Shown: positions 47,834-59,335, numbered from the stretch's first letter. The stretch is 64,000 nt of DNA from Tetramitus jugosus (GCA_937625935.1 OW569365.1:310001-374000), one strand, 5' to 3'. Numbers and translations: made by a program. Notes: generated by a model not told the origin, from the letters alone.

Positions 47834-48862
47834 ATGCTGTTGATGGACGAATCAAAAGAGTACCCCTTTTCTCGGAATCACCACTCAGCTCACCAACAAC
47901 ACCAATATCCCTCTCGTACCCAATGCAACATCATGAATCATCATGATTCTCATCCTCAACCATCGCACCACAAGCAACAGTTGCTCTCAATCAATCAATG
48001 CTCATCATCATCTTCACCGTCACCCTCTCTATTAAGTCAAGCAACGAGTCAAATCATATCAAACAATCAATCAAGAGCACTACAGCGCATACGACATTTG
48101 GTCAATCATTTACAACCATCACCAAATAATCATCATTCTCATAGGAACAATATCGACAATAATAATCACTTTAGTGTCGCGAGTATATCACAATCGAGTA
48201 GTGGCAATGCTGCAGCAGAGGACGAATTGGATATTTTAGTTCGAAGAGCAGAGGATTTGCGAATACAAGAGGAATTATCTGCAGCGGGTCAAGTCAAGAG
48301 ACAAAGCGGTCAAGTGTATGAACGTGTAAAATATATGCCTTATTTAATTGTACCGACGTTCGTTGAAGAGTCTACGAGAGCGGGAGAACAGAGCAGAGCG
48401 CGGCGGAGGAAGCGCGTAAAAATTTTGTACGATGTGCACAGTGCACGTGCGCAGACACCGGCTTTTCTGGATGTATCCCAAGATGATCCTAAAACCCCAT
48501 TAGCCTTTCGTTATATTCGTATCATTCTGTTGACTGCTGAAGCTAGACGTGCCCAGGATATTCATCTGGATCAACACTCGGCTAGTTCGATGAGTGTGGT
48601 GTTTACGACGCAGTTGGGTGTCACTGGGCGTATCATGGTACGAGGTGCAGTAGTACAATCTATTATTTATTATATCGCCTTCTATGATCTGTTAACAGCA
48701 GGTAAGAGTATGCCTGGACCAGTGCGAGACTATGCGCTGCAGATCAAGGTCAAAACACATGCTTTCCTCCAGGGAACGCACAACGTTTACCGTGTGAATT
48801 GTATCAGAACGAACCATGAACTAGGGTATTATCATATTGTCATGCGTGTACTCCAGAACTAA
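47834..48862 (+). CDS. uncharacterised protein with low-complexity N-terminus
   Basis: 342 residues from the ATG at 47834. The first 130 are His, Gln, Ser and Asn runs. The last 200 have normal composition and look folded (YMPYLIVPTFVEE, PLAFRYIRIILLTAEARRA, RVNCIRTNHELGYYHIVMRV). No membrane segment, signal peptide or known motif. It may be specific to the lineage. Confidence 0.5.
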   Translation: MLLMDESKEYPFSRNHHSAHQQHQYPSRTQCNIMNHHDSHPQPSHHKQQLLSINQCSSSSSPSPSLLSQATSQIISNNQSRALQRIRHLVNHLQPSPNNHHSHRNNIDNNNHFSVASISQSSSGNAAAEDELDILVRRAEDLRIQEELSAAGQVKRQSGQVYERVKYMPYLIVPTFVEESTRAGEQSRARRRKRVKILYDVHSARAQTPAFLDVSQDDPKTPLAFRYIRIILLTAEARRAQDIHLDQHSASSMSVVFTTQLGVTGRIMVRGAVVQSIIYYIAFYDLLTAGKSMPGPVRDYALQIKVKTHAFLQGTHNVYRVNCIRTNHELGYYHIVMRVLQN

Positions 48863-49054
48863 GCCAATGGAATTCATTCAAACTTGCAGATTTTCATAGT
48901 TGACTTCTGTTGTATTCATCTTAGGTGCATTTGGCAATTCTTTTGCCCAAAAATAAAACTGCGGGGTAATCGCTTTTTGTAAGTTACATTTTCACTTTTT
49001 CCGCCACACGCAAAACGACAAGAAATCAGTCAAACAAACATCTAGAATAATACC

Positions 49055-49420
49055 ATGTCCATGCTAGTTAATGCATTCAAGAGAAGCGCTGTCGCTACCA
49101 AGTCCCTATTGAAGAAGAGCGGTGATCATCATCACGAATTGACCATCTTCACCGAAGGTCCACCAAAGAAGGGACAAATCCTCAGATGGATGGGTTTCTT
49201 GACTCTCGGACCAACCATGATGGCTGCTACCCTATACGGTGTTTATGTTGGACCAAGAATTAAGTATGTGTTAATCTTCACTCTGAGCAGAGCTTTTACC
49301 TTTGTTCATCATCAAAACTTTTGCTGTTGGAGACCTTTTTTGTCTTGAAAAGAGAACCATTTTTTATTAACATTTTTTGTGTAATTGTTTTACAGGGCAA
49401 AGTGGGCTGAATCCGCCTAA
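49055..49420 (+). CDS. small single-helix, probably mitochondrial, protein, two exons
   Basis: Exon 1 is 49055-49263, the intron is 132 nt (GTATGT...TTTTACAG), exon 2 is 49396-49420; the join reads GPRIKAKWAESA and gives 77 residues. Without the intron the frame runs into an unlikely Phe-rich tail. A basic N-terminus (NAFKRSAVATKSLLKKSG) precedes one hydrophobic segment (WMGFLTLGPTMMAATLYGVYV). Size, charge and topology suggest a small inner-membrane subunit of a respiratory complex; the subunit is not identified. Confidence 0.6.
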
Positions 49421-49663
49421 ATGTAAAGTTTTTCAAGTAAATAACAATGGGAAGGAGTTGTGTCGTTCACTAAGAGATAAAAACCAATTCATATTCATTG
49501 TGATCTTTGAGCAAAATTTGAATGTCTTCTTTTTTGTGCCTCATTTGTGCTAGTTTCTCTGTGAAAGCATAAGTTGTGCTGTTCTGTTTCTATTTCCCGC
49601 CCTTCTTTCGAAACGAACTTTCACAACCACACAACAAAAGTAATCACAACTGTTTGGGGCCAC

Positions 49664-52452
49664 ATGCACACACTAAGTCGTTATATTGGTCTGCAAAATC
49701 AACAAAAAACAGCCAATGTCGATCCATTGATCCTAGTGACTGGACGTAGCATTGCCGCAGACAATGAAATTGCAGAGCAATTGAATCGATTTTTGAGTCA
49801 ATTGAACGAAACGCACATTGAAAGCACGCAACAACAATCATTGATTCAATCGTCCTTTGAACAAATTTTTCATCATCAACAGTCCCAGGAGCAGAAGAAG
49901 CATGCCGATTTTGTAACTCGCGTCTTTTATCCAAAGCTAAAGCAGCAGTTTTTGACGAGGCGAGTGACGCTTTTTTGGACCGAATTGGATCAAATTCAAA
50001 GAATCGTGATGATGGCGAATAATAACGATAATGTAGTCGATGAGAAAATGGAGAGTGAAGTTGACAGCTTTGATTCATTGACTGCATTCTTTAATGGATT
50101 GAATGCATGCTTGAATCGCATTCATTCTTCCATGTCCATTTATCTGTGTATTGTCGATTGTATTCAAAAGAATTTTGTGGTGCATTCGAATGCATTGAAG
50201 TTTGATGCCAAGAATGATTTCATGTCATTTGCGTTCAGCATGTTATTTTCACCCTATAGATTCCAGTTCAACACTTGTACGAGTAGCAGTGACGGATGTG
50301 TGGAAACATTGGAGAGAAATTCGTTGACAAGGTGCATGGGTTATCTGTTGAATGTCGCATTTGATTCCTTTTGTTATCAATTGAGAAAAACTGAACTAGA
50401 AGAACATGGAGAAGAGATTGACGATGAGGAAGAGCCTCCTCCCAGACACTACAAACAAGTTTTGGAATATTTTAGGTTAAATTGTATAAAATTAAGGGAT
50501 ATGGGCATGTCTAGTTCCATATCGGTAGGTGTTGATTCATGCCTCTCTGCATGTCTTCGATTCATTCAGGACACAGTGCAGAAGAAGATTGAAGAGAGTT
50601 TTGCCGAGCAATTCGAAGAGGAATCTCTGTCGGTGATCCTCAGTTGGTTAGAAGTTGTCATTCTACCCTTCCTTCAAATATTTTTGAATGAACCATCGGT
50701 GGATTCACCTCTACTGGAGAAGATGAAGCTTCAAGTTGAGTTATTTATTTACACTTCGCTTACACGCATAAGGATTCATGAGTTGTTTGATATCATCAAG
50801 CATTATCCTGATAGCAAGCCTGCTCTCATTGATCTGAAACATTGCTTGATACGAACGGGTTTGCATAGTGAGATGGTTACCTGTCTGAAGAGATCGTATG
50901 TTACTATTTCTTTCGTTCCTTCTTCTTAATGGAGTGACGTGACTTACACCCATTTACAGCATATCCAAGCGACTTATTATACCTGGAGCAAAAACAATTC
51001 AAATCATATCTCAATTTATTAACATTATTAAGGCTGTGAGTATCATTGATCCAACGGGTGTCACACTAAAGTATGTGTCTGAGGAAGTGAAGAACTACCT
51101 CACGGAGAAGCGGCCAGATACTGTGAAATGTCTGATATCCGAGCTCATTGATCAAGAGTCGAACAGCGATCTCTATCAAGAACTTTTGGATTCTGATCCA
51201 CAAGATAATTTGAATTATGATTCTGATGATGCAGATGAGTGGAATCCCTCTCCTATTTATGCTGATCCATCTTGTATGTACCTATTGTACTTGTACTAAT
51301 CTCCCAATCGTTTCACTTTGCTAACACGCGTACTTGAGTAGCCACACAACAAGGAAGAAAACCCTATCCAGACATTATTAAGTTGTTTGTTGAGATGTTC
51401 AAAGGAAACAAGGAATTGTTTTTAACAGAGTACAGAGCAATTTTATCTGATCGCTTGCTTGCAAAGGGCTCATATGAGACAAATGATGAAGCACGTACTC
51501 TTGAAATGCTGAAAATCCGGTTTGGAGAGAAAGCATTACAACTGTGCGAAGTCATGGTGAAAGATGTTTCTGATTCCAAATTTATTAACAATAATATTCA
51601 TAAGAAGTATGACGCAGCATTCGAAAAGACTGCGATACTAGGTATGTTGTTATTTTGTAATACTTCATTTCCGTGATGCATGTTTGTTGACACCTTGTTT
51701 TAGATGATCACCCAAGTGTTGCCGTTGATGTTTCCCGAGACTGTATCGATACCTTTATTATTTCTCGTCCCTTCTGGCCAACTGATTTGAGTGATGGTGC
51801 CAATACATCGACAGAAGAGGACGGTGAGCCTAAACTGCATCCTATTATTGTGCATTTGCTTGAGCAGTATGAAAAGCAGTTTAAGATGTTGAAAGCTCCT
51901 CGGCGGCTGATATGGCTCAGCGAGCTTGGAAAAGTCTCCTTCACGATCGAAATTGGAGAACAGGAAGTCGATATTGAAGCGAATCCTATTGCTTCCTCTG
52001 TACTATTGTATTTTTGTGATCAAGATGCTTGGTCCATTGCTGATCTAGCTAAAGTGATGGACTTGGATTCCGAGCACATTGAGAAGAAGATTATTTATTG
52101 GGTCATGAGAGGATTCCTGCAACGAGATACAACCAATCGCTCTCTGTTTAGAATTGTGGAGGAGTTGAACGGTGAGTTGTTGAACAACGAACCAGCTATG
52201 GATCAACTGGAGGAGGTTGTCGAGGAAACCAGTCGACCAAATGGTTACGATTCCTTTGCTCCAATTATCATGAACATGCTCCGGAATATGGAGGTCATGC
52301 CCATCGACAAGATTCACAACATGCTCCGCTTGTTTGCCCAGAATCCAAAGTACGACAAGACGATGCAGGAGCTAGGATTCATACTCAACGAGCTCGTACA
52401 AGAAGGATTAGTCGATTTTGACTCTGGTCTCTATCGAATCATCAAAAAGTAA
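49664..52452 (+). CDS. ANAPC2: anaphase-promoting complex subunit 2 (cullin-like APC2), four exons
   Basis: Exons 49664-50895, 50960-51273, 51342-51641 and 51704-52452 join in frame across introns of 64, 68 and 62 nt (all GTATGT; ending TTACAG, GAGTAG, TTTTAG), giving 864 residues, close to the family's usual 800-850. The cullin-homology region is in the last two exons (IKLFVEMFKGNKELFLTEYR, RRLIWLSELGKVSFTIEIG, VLLYFCDQDAWSIADLAKVM). A C-terminal winged-helix WHB domain follows (MLRNMEVMPIDKIHNMLRLF...LVQEGLVDFDSGLYRI). APC2 binds the RING subunit APC11 and drives ubiquitination of cyclins and securin. Confidence 0.88.
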
Positions 52453-52608
52453 AGTTTCCTTGTCGTTCCGACGAACACCCACTACAGTTTCCGATCCACT
52501 CTTGACGTGTGACGACGATGCTCTTGGGAACTCCAATTTTTCTGGCGCTTCATATTTTTCGCGACAAAACAAAATAACCAAAACAACAAACAAACAAACA
52601 AACAAACA

Positions 52609-53298
52609 ATGACAACAAGCAAACAACAACAACAACAAAAATCAACACCCATCCAAAGAGAAGAACGAAGAGTTGCCATTGTAGGTGGTGGAGCCGTAGG
52701 AAAATCCTCCATCACAGTAGCCTTTGTCAAGCATGAATTTGTTGAAGAGTACGATCCAACGATTGAAGACTCGTACACCAACCAAATCAGAGTTGATGAT
52801 CGAGTGTGTCTCACTCATATTATTGATACGGCAGGTCAAGATGAGTACAAGAGCTTACGATCACAGTACATGAAGGATGCAGAGGGATTTATTCTGGTGT
52901 TTGATGTGACGAGCAGAGATTCCTTGAACAATTTGGTCGAGTTCATTGGTGACATTGGTCGATATCGAGAGTCGGACAAATTCCCTTGTGTTTTGGTAGG
53001 AAATAAGAGTGATTTGAAGGCAGAGTATTGTTTTAGTCAGAATTTGAGAGAGGAGGTGAATGAGTTTAAGCAAAGGTATTTGCATGATTGTCCCTATGTG
53101 GAAACATCGGCACTGCAACGGTTGAACATTGATTTGCTATTTCAGACAATTGTTCGTTTGATTCGCAAGGAAGTGGAGGGATCATCGAAAAATAACTTTG
53201 GAGCAACGAAACCTGCAAGAAAGTCAAGCTTGTTTGGAAGTTTGAGTCACGCTCAGGATGAGAAGGCTGATTTGGACAAGATTCAAGACTTCTTGTAA
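52609..53298 (+). CDS. Ras-family small GTPase without a CAAX box
   Basis: 229 residues from the ATG at 52609. The G1 loop is GGGAVGKSS, the effector segment YDPTIEDSY is Ras-like, G3 is DTAGQDEY, G4 GNKSDL, G5 ETSAL. The catalytic Gln is present. The first residues are Gln-rich. The C-terminus ends DKIQDFL with no prenylated Cys, and a 35-residue Ser/Lys extension follows the G domain, so membrane attachment must differ from that of Ras or Rap. A run of (AAAC)n lies just before the start (52575-52605). Confidence 0.9.
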   Translation: MTTSKQQQQQKSTPIQREERRVAIVGGGAVGKSSITVAFVKHEFVEEYDPTIEDSYTNQIRVDDRVCLTHIIDTAGQDEYKSLRSQYMKDAEGFILVFDVTSRDSLNNLVEFIGDIGRYRESDKFPCVLVGNKSDLKAEYCFSQNLREEVNEFKQRYLHDCPYVETSALQRLNIDLLFQTIVRLIRKEVEGSSKNNFGATKPARKSSLFGSLSHAQDEKADLDKIQDFL

Positions 53299-53377
53299 TC
53301 AATGACCGCAAGTGTTGTTGAGTGTAAAGTAAAAGAAACATATTTATATTTGATTGAAGTGGATAATTGTTCCCTCT

Positions 53378-54592
53378 CTATGACAATGATACAAGAATGA
53401 CAGAAATGTTGTCTTGGCTTTTCTTCTCAACGCATGCACATTCACATAGCTCTTGTGCGATAGTTTCAAGCGGTATGTTGCTTGCAAGTCTCTCCCGAAC
53501 AAAGCTGGCTGCTTCAGAGTTTGAGAACTCATCCCACAGACCATCACATGCCATCAAAATGATGGTTGGTTCGCTCGTCACATGACATGGAGCAGCTGTT
53601 CGCAAAATTTCTGGTAGTGCAGTGACCATCTGAGATCTTTGATCCTTGCCCTCAACAGATTTGAAGAAGTAGTCACCAAAGGCGCGAGACACTGCTAACT
53701 CTCCCATGACTCTGCCATAAGATACTTTGCCACCGGCATCTTGAATTCTGGTTCTTTCTGTGTCATTCTCTGGTTTGTGATCATTGGATAGTGCTTCAAG
53801 CCTTGAGTCATTAAACAGAATGCTTCTGCAGTCACCGGTGTTGGAGCAAGTAATTTCCCATTTACCTTCGATATTAGAAATGGTGACAGTGTTTGCAGTA
53901 GATCCCACAGTATTCGCAATTGTGTACGTTGAGATTGTTCTTCTCTGATCCAAATCAAATGACGCATCCAATTCCATAAACATGTTTTCAATGACCTCAT
54001 CTTTCGTCTGATCGTGAATTCGAACTGCATCGGACCAATGTTTGGCCATAAACTCTGCACATTGTGATCCACCATGTCCATCGAACACTGCAAAGTGACA
54101 GGAACTTTTTGCTTCGTCGATCGCCACGGACACTGCATCTTCCATACTCTTTCTCAGTCCCCTAATTCCATACGTGGCATAACTCAACATGGCACCACTA
54201 TCTGTGTCTGCTGCAGAGCTCAATTGTACTTGTCCCTTATCCGTAAAGCAAGGTTCAACTGCATCCTGGAACTTACTAGTCTCACTGAGCTCCTCTCTTA
54301 TGATCTCCACAGTTTGAATATCATCTTCAAACTCTGAATACAGCCATCCCTTGACATCAACACCAACATTTTCATGTCTCTTTGATGGCAACACTGGTAT
54401 CGTCACAGAGGCAACAATCTTACGTAACCCATAGGCAATGGGCTCCGTTTTCATATCACTCCAAATCCATCTCCACTCTGCTGTCTGGGAAACAAGCTTC
54501 TCCTGCAGTTCATTAAGATCGGTGTCTGAGTCCCATGGACGAATTTCAACGGTCACTTTTCTGGATTGAAACTTTCCTGCTTGTGCTTGCAT
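53378..54592 (-). CDS. PP2C-family (PPM) protein serine/threonine phosphatase
   Basis: 404 residues from the ATG at 54592. Catalytic motifs are in order: GIRGLRKSMEDA, FAVFDGHGGSQCAEF, TGDCRSILF, LSNDHKPENDTER, GELAVSRAFGDYFFK, MACDGLWDE and DNISVILVSL. The metal-binding Asp residues of DGHGG, CDGLWD and DN are all kept, so it should be an active Mg/Mn-dependent phosphatase. The N-terminal 130 residues are not part of the family domain. It faces the GTPase gene, 79 bp between stops. Confidence 0.92.
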   Translation of the reverse strand: MQAQAGKFQSRKVTVEIRPWDSDTDLNELQEKLVSQTAEWRWIWSDMKTEPIAYGLRKIVASVTIPVLPSKRHENVGVDVKGWLYSEFEDDIQTVEIIREELSETSKFQDAVEPCFTDKGQVQLSSAADTDSGAMLSYATYGIRGLRKSMEDAVSVAIDEAKSSCHFAVFDGHGGSQCAEFMAKHWSDAVRIHDQTKDEVIENMFMELDASFDLDQRRTISTYTIANTVGSTANTVTISNIEGKWEITCSNTGDCRSILFNDSRLEALSNDHKPENDTERTRIQDAGGKVSYGRVMGELAVSRAFGDYFFKSVEGKDQRSQMVTALPEILRTAAPCHVTSEPTIILMACDGLWDEFSNSEAASFVRERLASNIPLETIAQELCECACVEKKSQDNISVILVSLS

Positions 54593-54753
54593 CTCTCTCT
54601 CTTGTAAGCTATGGTACTCTCTGTTTTTGTTGTGTTGTTGGCTTTGCGGAGAAAACAGCCCAATAATATTCCATTGGATGATGATTGAGATGTCATCACG
54701 ATTCGTGAGATGTTGCTTGGATGGATGTCACTGCCCTGAAGCAGAATTCTTAT

Positions 54754-56154
54754 TTATTTTTCCAACTTTTGATACAGTTCTGTTATTTGTCTCAACCTGT
54801 TCTGGGTGGTAAAGTGCGAGTAAACATCAGGTGCGTTGGTCTTCAGATCTTGTTCAATCTTTTCCTGTTGCTTCTTTGCATGGAAGAGCAACCAAGACAC
54901 CACATCATTCTTTGGTTCCTCTTCTGAAGTACTCTCATGTGCACCATTGCTCCACTCGGATAGCAAATCAGACAAGATTTGTGCTTGATTATCCCTTGTT
55001 TCCTTCTTTAGTTGACACAGTGCTTTGAAGTCTATGGCGCTTAACAACAGTGCTTTCACTCTCAATAAATCATCATCTTGGAATAACCGAGCAGCTCTAA
55101 AGTACTGTAGGAAACTCATCTCATACTCCTTCATCTTTACACTATTGAACTTTGCATATTCAAACATGACGAGCGCATCCTGTCGATCACAACTGTTCAT
55201 TGCAAGATCGAAATTTTGCTTGACGTATTGCATGAATTGACCAGCTTGTTGACCCTTGTACAGATCCTTTAGGAAAATGGCTCTCATGGACAATGCACGT
55301 GCATATTGATCATCAATTGAAAATGAATATTGAATGGAGTGTATGCACGGTTGGTGATCTCCCACTTGAATAGTTACACGTTCCCTATCATGGCTCTCAC
55401 TCTGTAGAGTCACTGAAATGGACTGAATGGTTTCCGAGATGGAGTTGAGTCGCAAAGGACAATCATCCACGACTAACAACTCTGCTTGTTGTTCTTGCTG
55501 CATTTCCTGTTGTTCCAATGATCGTATCAATGAACTCAATAATTTACAAGCTTCGTTAATATAGTCCATTTTGGCTTTAATCAACGTACTGTTGCTGCTC
55601 TGTGATGAAGTTGGCTGTTGCTGTGGTGAGTTGATTGACATTTGCTTACTTTGCTCCAATTGGAAACAGCATTGAGAATAGAGTACAATTTGATAGTTTG
55701 CCTTGAACAAGATCATGTCGACATCGTCTTGTGTCATGGAAGCTGCAGTCTCTTGTTGTTGTTGTTGTTGTTGTTGTTGTGAAGTGGTGGTAGATGTAGT
55801 GGGAGGAGTGATCCAACGAGTATGAAATTCCTTGTAATGTGTCATTAGCTTGTGCTGAATGGGCATAATGTGGTCCAAAACAAACCTAGTTCCATCATTC
55901 ATGACAAACGTTTGATTTTCAATATTGTTCAAGTGGATGCCACTCAACAAGGTAAAATGACTCAAGCACTGTACCATTTTCATGACCAAGAACTTTTTTT
56001 GCTCATTGTTGAGTGCTTGTTCTTGTTGTTGAGTACTGCCATGAGAGAAGAGTTGTTGACCGAATTGATCATTGAGTTGAGAGACGAATTGGAGTAGGGA
56101 TTGAGTGTAGGATATGATCTCTTGGAAGGAGAGTGGTGATGCTTCGATCTTCAT
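54754..56154 (-). CDS. uncharacterised alpha-helical protein
   Basis: 466 residues from the ATG at 56154. It is helical throughout, with a Gln run (about residue 125) and a Gln-rich spacer near 170. The second half has TPR-like pairs of helices (RALSMRAIFLKDLYKGQQAG, FEYAKFNSVKMKEYEMSFLQ, YFRAARLFQDDDLLRVKALL). The family is not known. A scaffold role is the likely guess from fold. Confidence 0.55.
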   Translation of the reverse strand: MKIEASPLSFQEIISYTQSLLQFVSQLNDQFGQQLFSHGSTQQQEQALNNEQKKFLVMKMVQCLSHFTLLSGIHLNNIENQTFVMNDGTRFVLDHIMPIQHKLMTHYKEFHTRWITPPTTSTTTSQQQQQQQQQETAASMTQDDVDMILFKANYQIVLYSQCCFQLEQSKQMSINSPQQQPTSSQSSNSTLIKAKMDYINEACKLLSSLIRSLEQQEMQQEQQAELLVVDDCPLRLNSISETIQSISVTLQSESHDRERVTIQVGDHQPCIHSIQYSFSIDDQYARALSMRAIFLKDLYKGQQAGQFMQYVKQNFDLAMNSCDRQDALVMFEYAKFNSVKMKEYEMSFLQYFRAARLFQDDDLLRVKALLLSAIDFKALCQLKKETRDNQAQILSDLLSEWSNGAHESTSEEEPKNDVVSWLLFHAKKQQEKIEQDLKTNAPDVYSHFTTQNRLRQITELYQKLEK

Positions 56155-56365
56155 GTCTTTGTTAGTATGTGTTGTACACTCGAGTGTGTGTTGTGGTGTT
56201 TTTTCTGATCTTCTTTGTTCTGACAGTGTGAGATCAGATGAAATGCAAAGTTCGTTCTTTTGAGCTTACTATTTTTAGATCTTGTTCCTACCAGTAGGAA
56301 TTTTATCTCAAGTTCAATGAAACTGGTGAAACGAATTCACACAAACAAAAAACAAGAATCATAAA

Positions 56366-59335
56366 ATGCAACGAATGAGACGACTGCGTATGGTAGCAAC
56401 GACCGGTCATGGTCGCCCAGTGTTACCACACCTAACTTCACTATCATCATCACTCATCCATTCCTCATCTCATCATTGCTCATCACTGTCTTTTGCCACA
56501 GTTAAAACAACTGCCAAGAAAAAGCTTCATGGGTCATCCTCTTCCGAAATCAAAGAGAAGACTCAACCGAAAATGGTTTCTTCATTTGCCAAATTAACAC
56601 AAAAACAACCGCAACAATCATCATCATCATCATCGTCATTGTCAAACAAAAAGGACGACAATGTTAAAAAATCAGCGACAACCAAAACCGCTCCATCATC
56701 ATCATTTCGTAAGGTTGAACAACAAAAAGTGGTAGCAGACAGCGACGAGAACAAAAAATCGACATTTAGACCCATTGACTCCAAGAATGCCTCTGTTTCA
56801 GCTGCATTCAACAAGAACTTTCAACCAAATTCAGACCTGTTTGAAAGAACAAGTAAGATGATGGAGACTTTGAAGGATCATGCCATTGTACCTAGTGAGA
56901 ATGAATCCATGGAAGAATGGCTTTCCAAGTTGACTGCCAATGATCCATCATTTGAAGACTTGTTGAGTGAACAACAATTGTCCGAGTGGAAATCGGTGAA
57001 TTATGAGGACATGAAAAAGAATTGGAGAGAGTATTTGATGAGAGCGGATAGGCAACAGGCACTGGTTCAGATTAGTATGACAATGGATGAGCTGTATTCG
57101 AGGTATCATGTCGATGATATTGAAATTCTGCATTTCAATGAAGATTCGTCCTATCATGCAATGTTGAACGACTTGAGAAACATTAGAAAGAAGTATAGAG
57201 ACATTGGAAAGAGAGTCAAGGGTATATTGAATGAGAGAAAATTGGCTCTTGTCCCTATTACAGAGGAAGAGAGGATTAAAGATGAAAAGTATGACGCAGC
57301 GTTTTTGAAGGATGGTCCTAATTTCATGTCAAAGGCATATTGGGATCGATATTATGAGCAACCTGATGAACAAAACTCACCAGAGTATGCTCAGTGGAAG
57401 GAACATATGAAAAAGGAGCATCATATCGATATAGACGAGGAAGAAAACATTGATCTGGAGGATGCAGTACGAGATTACGACGAAGTTCCAAAGAGTGAAG
57501 AAGAGTCCTTTATAAAGAAGAGAGCGAGAGCAAAGCTGCACTTGGAGGAGAGCACCGAAAAAACTTCTGACAAGGATTTGAAGTCCAGTGCTATTTTCAA
57601 GAAACTGTTGGCTGAGCTTCCGTATGAAGCAGAGCTCAACGAAGAAGATTTGGAGAAAATTTTGACACCAGAGGAACGCGAAACCTTGAAGAAGGAATAT
57701 GAGTTGGAGAGCGCGGGTTCGTTCGAGGATGTCATCAAAGAATTCGATAATAATTCGACTCTATACAGAGAGGATGATATCGATGTGGATACATATGAGG
57801 CAGTGGATCTCAACTCGTACAAGACGATACGATTACAAGAACTTGAAGAAAGAGAACGTGCAACAATGAATATAAGAAAGGAACATCGTCTGCAATATCC
57901 ACAATTCACAAGAGGTGATGTATTAGAGATACCTTCAGTTCTCAACTATAGAATCAATGAGCTGGTCAATGTAATGCCAAGAGCTTCACTAAGAAAAACA
58001 ATGGAGATGCTTTCAACTCGATATCGCTTGGCTATGCTTTCTCCAGGTGATGAGATTGTAACTGAAAACAAATCTCTTAAATCGAATCAATGGGACTACT
58101 TGAAGGAACTTAGGCAATCTGTTGAGAAAAACAAGCTAACAGAGCAACACTCTCAGTTCGGCAAGGGTAAAAAGTATCCGCAACGAGATCGACTACCGGG
58201 AACTGATGTGATGCTATCTCAAAAGGACTGTGTTGCATATCTTCCAGCCTTTCTACCTGGTCACTTTGCTGCGATCAGTCACATCTTAATGGAACTAAAG
58301 TATAGACTGCCTGACTTTTGGCCAACTAGATGGTTGGACTTTGGTGCTGGACCTGGTGTGGCTGTGTGGGCTATGATGAATGTGTTTAGAAGTATGGATT
58401 TTGATTTCAAGGATAAGGATGGTTCCAAAATGTCATTCAAGGACTTCAGGGAAAGTCTCTCTGAACTCTATGAAGACTCGGAGTCAATTGAAAAATCTGA
58501 GTTACTGCGTGATTCATTTGGTGTTGTTGTTGAACCTAACTCTGACATGTCATCCATCCTTGAAACTCTCTTGAAGAAAGTCAGTACGAAGGATCAATAT
58601 GACAACTTCCCAACAAGCGGAATTCAATACCTGAGATTTTTAACTACACCAATTGGAAAGACCTCTGAGGAGAAAATCAATTTGGCAGTTGCTGGCTGGA
58701 GTATGGGCGAGGTGGAAAAGAAGGGAGACAAACCGTTCTTCAATGCCATATCTAATATTATGGATTCACTAGCACCAGGAGGAATAGCTGTATTTGTTGA
58801 AGCTGGTAGTCCTACAGGTTTCCGGACGATATCTCGTATTCGATCGCTCATTGTTGAAAGTATGCGAGATTCCTCCGTGTTGATGCCCTGCTCTCACTCA
58901 ATGAAGTGTCCACTGTATGATCCTACAATCTTGAACAAGTATATCAAAACATTAGATCCGGCAGTGTTCAAAGCAAAGGTGAATCCAGAGATTAATGACA
59001 GTCCTCAATCATGGTGTCACTTCACTCAGCGGTTTAAGAGAATGCAGGTGATGAGATTTGGAGAAAGAAAGCATGCAGTCGGAACAGAGAAGTATTCCTA
59101 TCTCGTTGTACAAAAGTCCAGAACTGAAGATGTTGATCCAAAATGGTCTGCTCCAAGACTTATCAACGATACAATTAAGCGTGGCCAACATGTCATAGCA
59201 GATATGTGCACAAAGGAAGGTCGTATTCAGAGAACTACAATCCCCAAATCCATTGGTCGAGATGCCTATAGATTTGCGAGAAAGATGCAGTGGGGAGACT
59301 CTTGGTGGTGGTCCACCAAGAAGAACTCGGAGTAA
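56366..59335 (+). CDS. METTL17: mitochondrial METTL17/RSM22-type methyltransferase-like ribosome assembly factor
   Basis: 989 residues from the ATG at 56366, in one exon. A basic N-terminus (MQRMRRLRMVATTGHGRP) suits mitochondrial import. The first 500 residues are charged and poorly conserved. Then the RSM22 domain: AYLPAFLPGHFAAISHILMELKYR, RWLDFGAGPGVAVWA (motif I), AGWSMGEV, GGIAVFVEAGSPTGFR, and the Cys cluster MPCSHSMKCPLY...WCHFTQR, matching the cysteines that hold an Fe-S cluster in human METTL17. The family binds the mitoribosomal small subunit during assembly. The N-terminal extension roughly doubles the usual length. Confidence 0.88.
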   Translation: MQRMRRLRMVATTGHGRPVLPHLTSLSSSLIHSSSHHCSSLSFATVKTTAKKKLHGSSSSEIKEKTQPKMVSSFAKLTQKQPQQSSSSSSSLSNKKDDNVKKSATTKTAPSSSFRKVEQQKVVADSDENKKSTFRPIDSKNASVSAAFNKNFQPNSDLFERTSKMMETLKDHAIVPSENESMEEWLSKLTANDPSFEDLLSEQQLSEWKSVNYEDMKKNWREYLMRADRQQALVQISMTMDELYSRYHVDDIEILHFNEDSSYHAMLNDLRNIRKKYRDIGKRVKGILNERKLALVPITEEERIKDEKYDAAFLKDGPNFMSKAYWDRYYEQPDEQNSPEYAQWKEHMKKEHHIDIDEEENIDLEDAVRDYDEVPKSEEESFIKKRARAKLHLEESTEKTSDKDLKSSAIFKKLLAELPYEAELNEEDLEKILTPEERETLKKEYELESAGSFEDVIKEFDNNSTLYREDDIDVDTYEAVDLNSYKTIRLQELEERERATMNIRKEHRLQYPQFTRGDVLEIPSVLNYRINELVNVMPRASLRKTMEMLSTRYRLAMLSPGDEIVTENKSLKSNQWDYLKELRQSVEKNKLTEQHSQFGKGKKYPQRDRLPGTDVMLSQKDCVAYLPAFLPGHFAAISHILMELKYRLPDFWPTRWLDFGAGPGVAVWAMMNVFRSMDFDFKDKDGSKMSFKDFRESLSELYEDSESIEKSELLRDSFGVVVEPNSDMSSILETLLKKVSTKDQYDNFPTSGIQYLRFLTTPIGKTSEEKINLAVAGWSMGEVEKKGDKPFFNAISNIMDSLAPGGIAVFVEAGSPTGFRTISRIRSLIVESMRDSSVLMPCSHSMKCPLYDPTILNKYIKTLDPAVFKAKVNPEINDSPQSWCHFTQRFKRMQVMRFGERKHAVGTEKYSYLVVQKSRTEDVDPKWSAPRLINDTIKRGQHVIADMCTKEGRIQRTTIPKSIGRDAYRFARKMQWGDSWWWSTKKNSE

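Noticed and set aside
52575-52605. (AAAC)n run before the Ras-like gene as a regulatory repeat
   Set aside because: Short microsatellite typical of A-rich 5' UTRs here; nothing shows a regulatory role.
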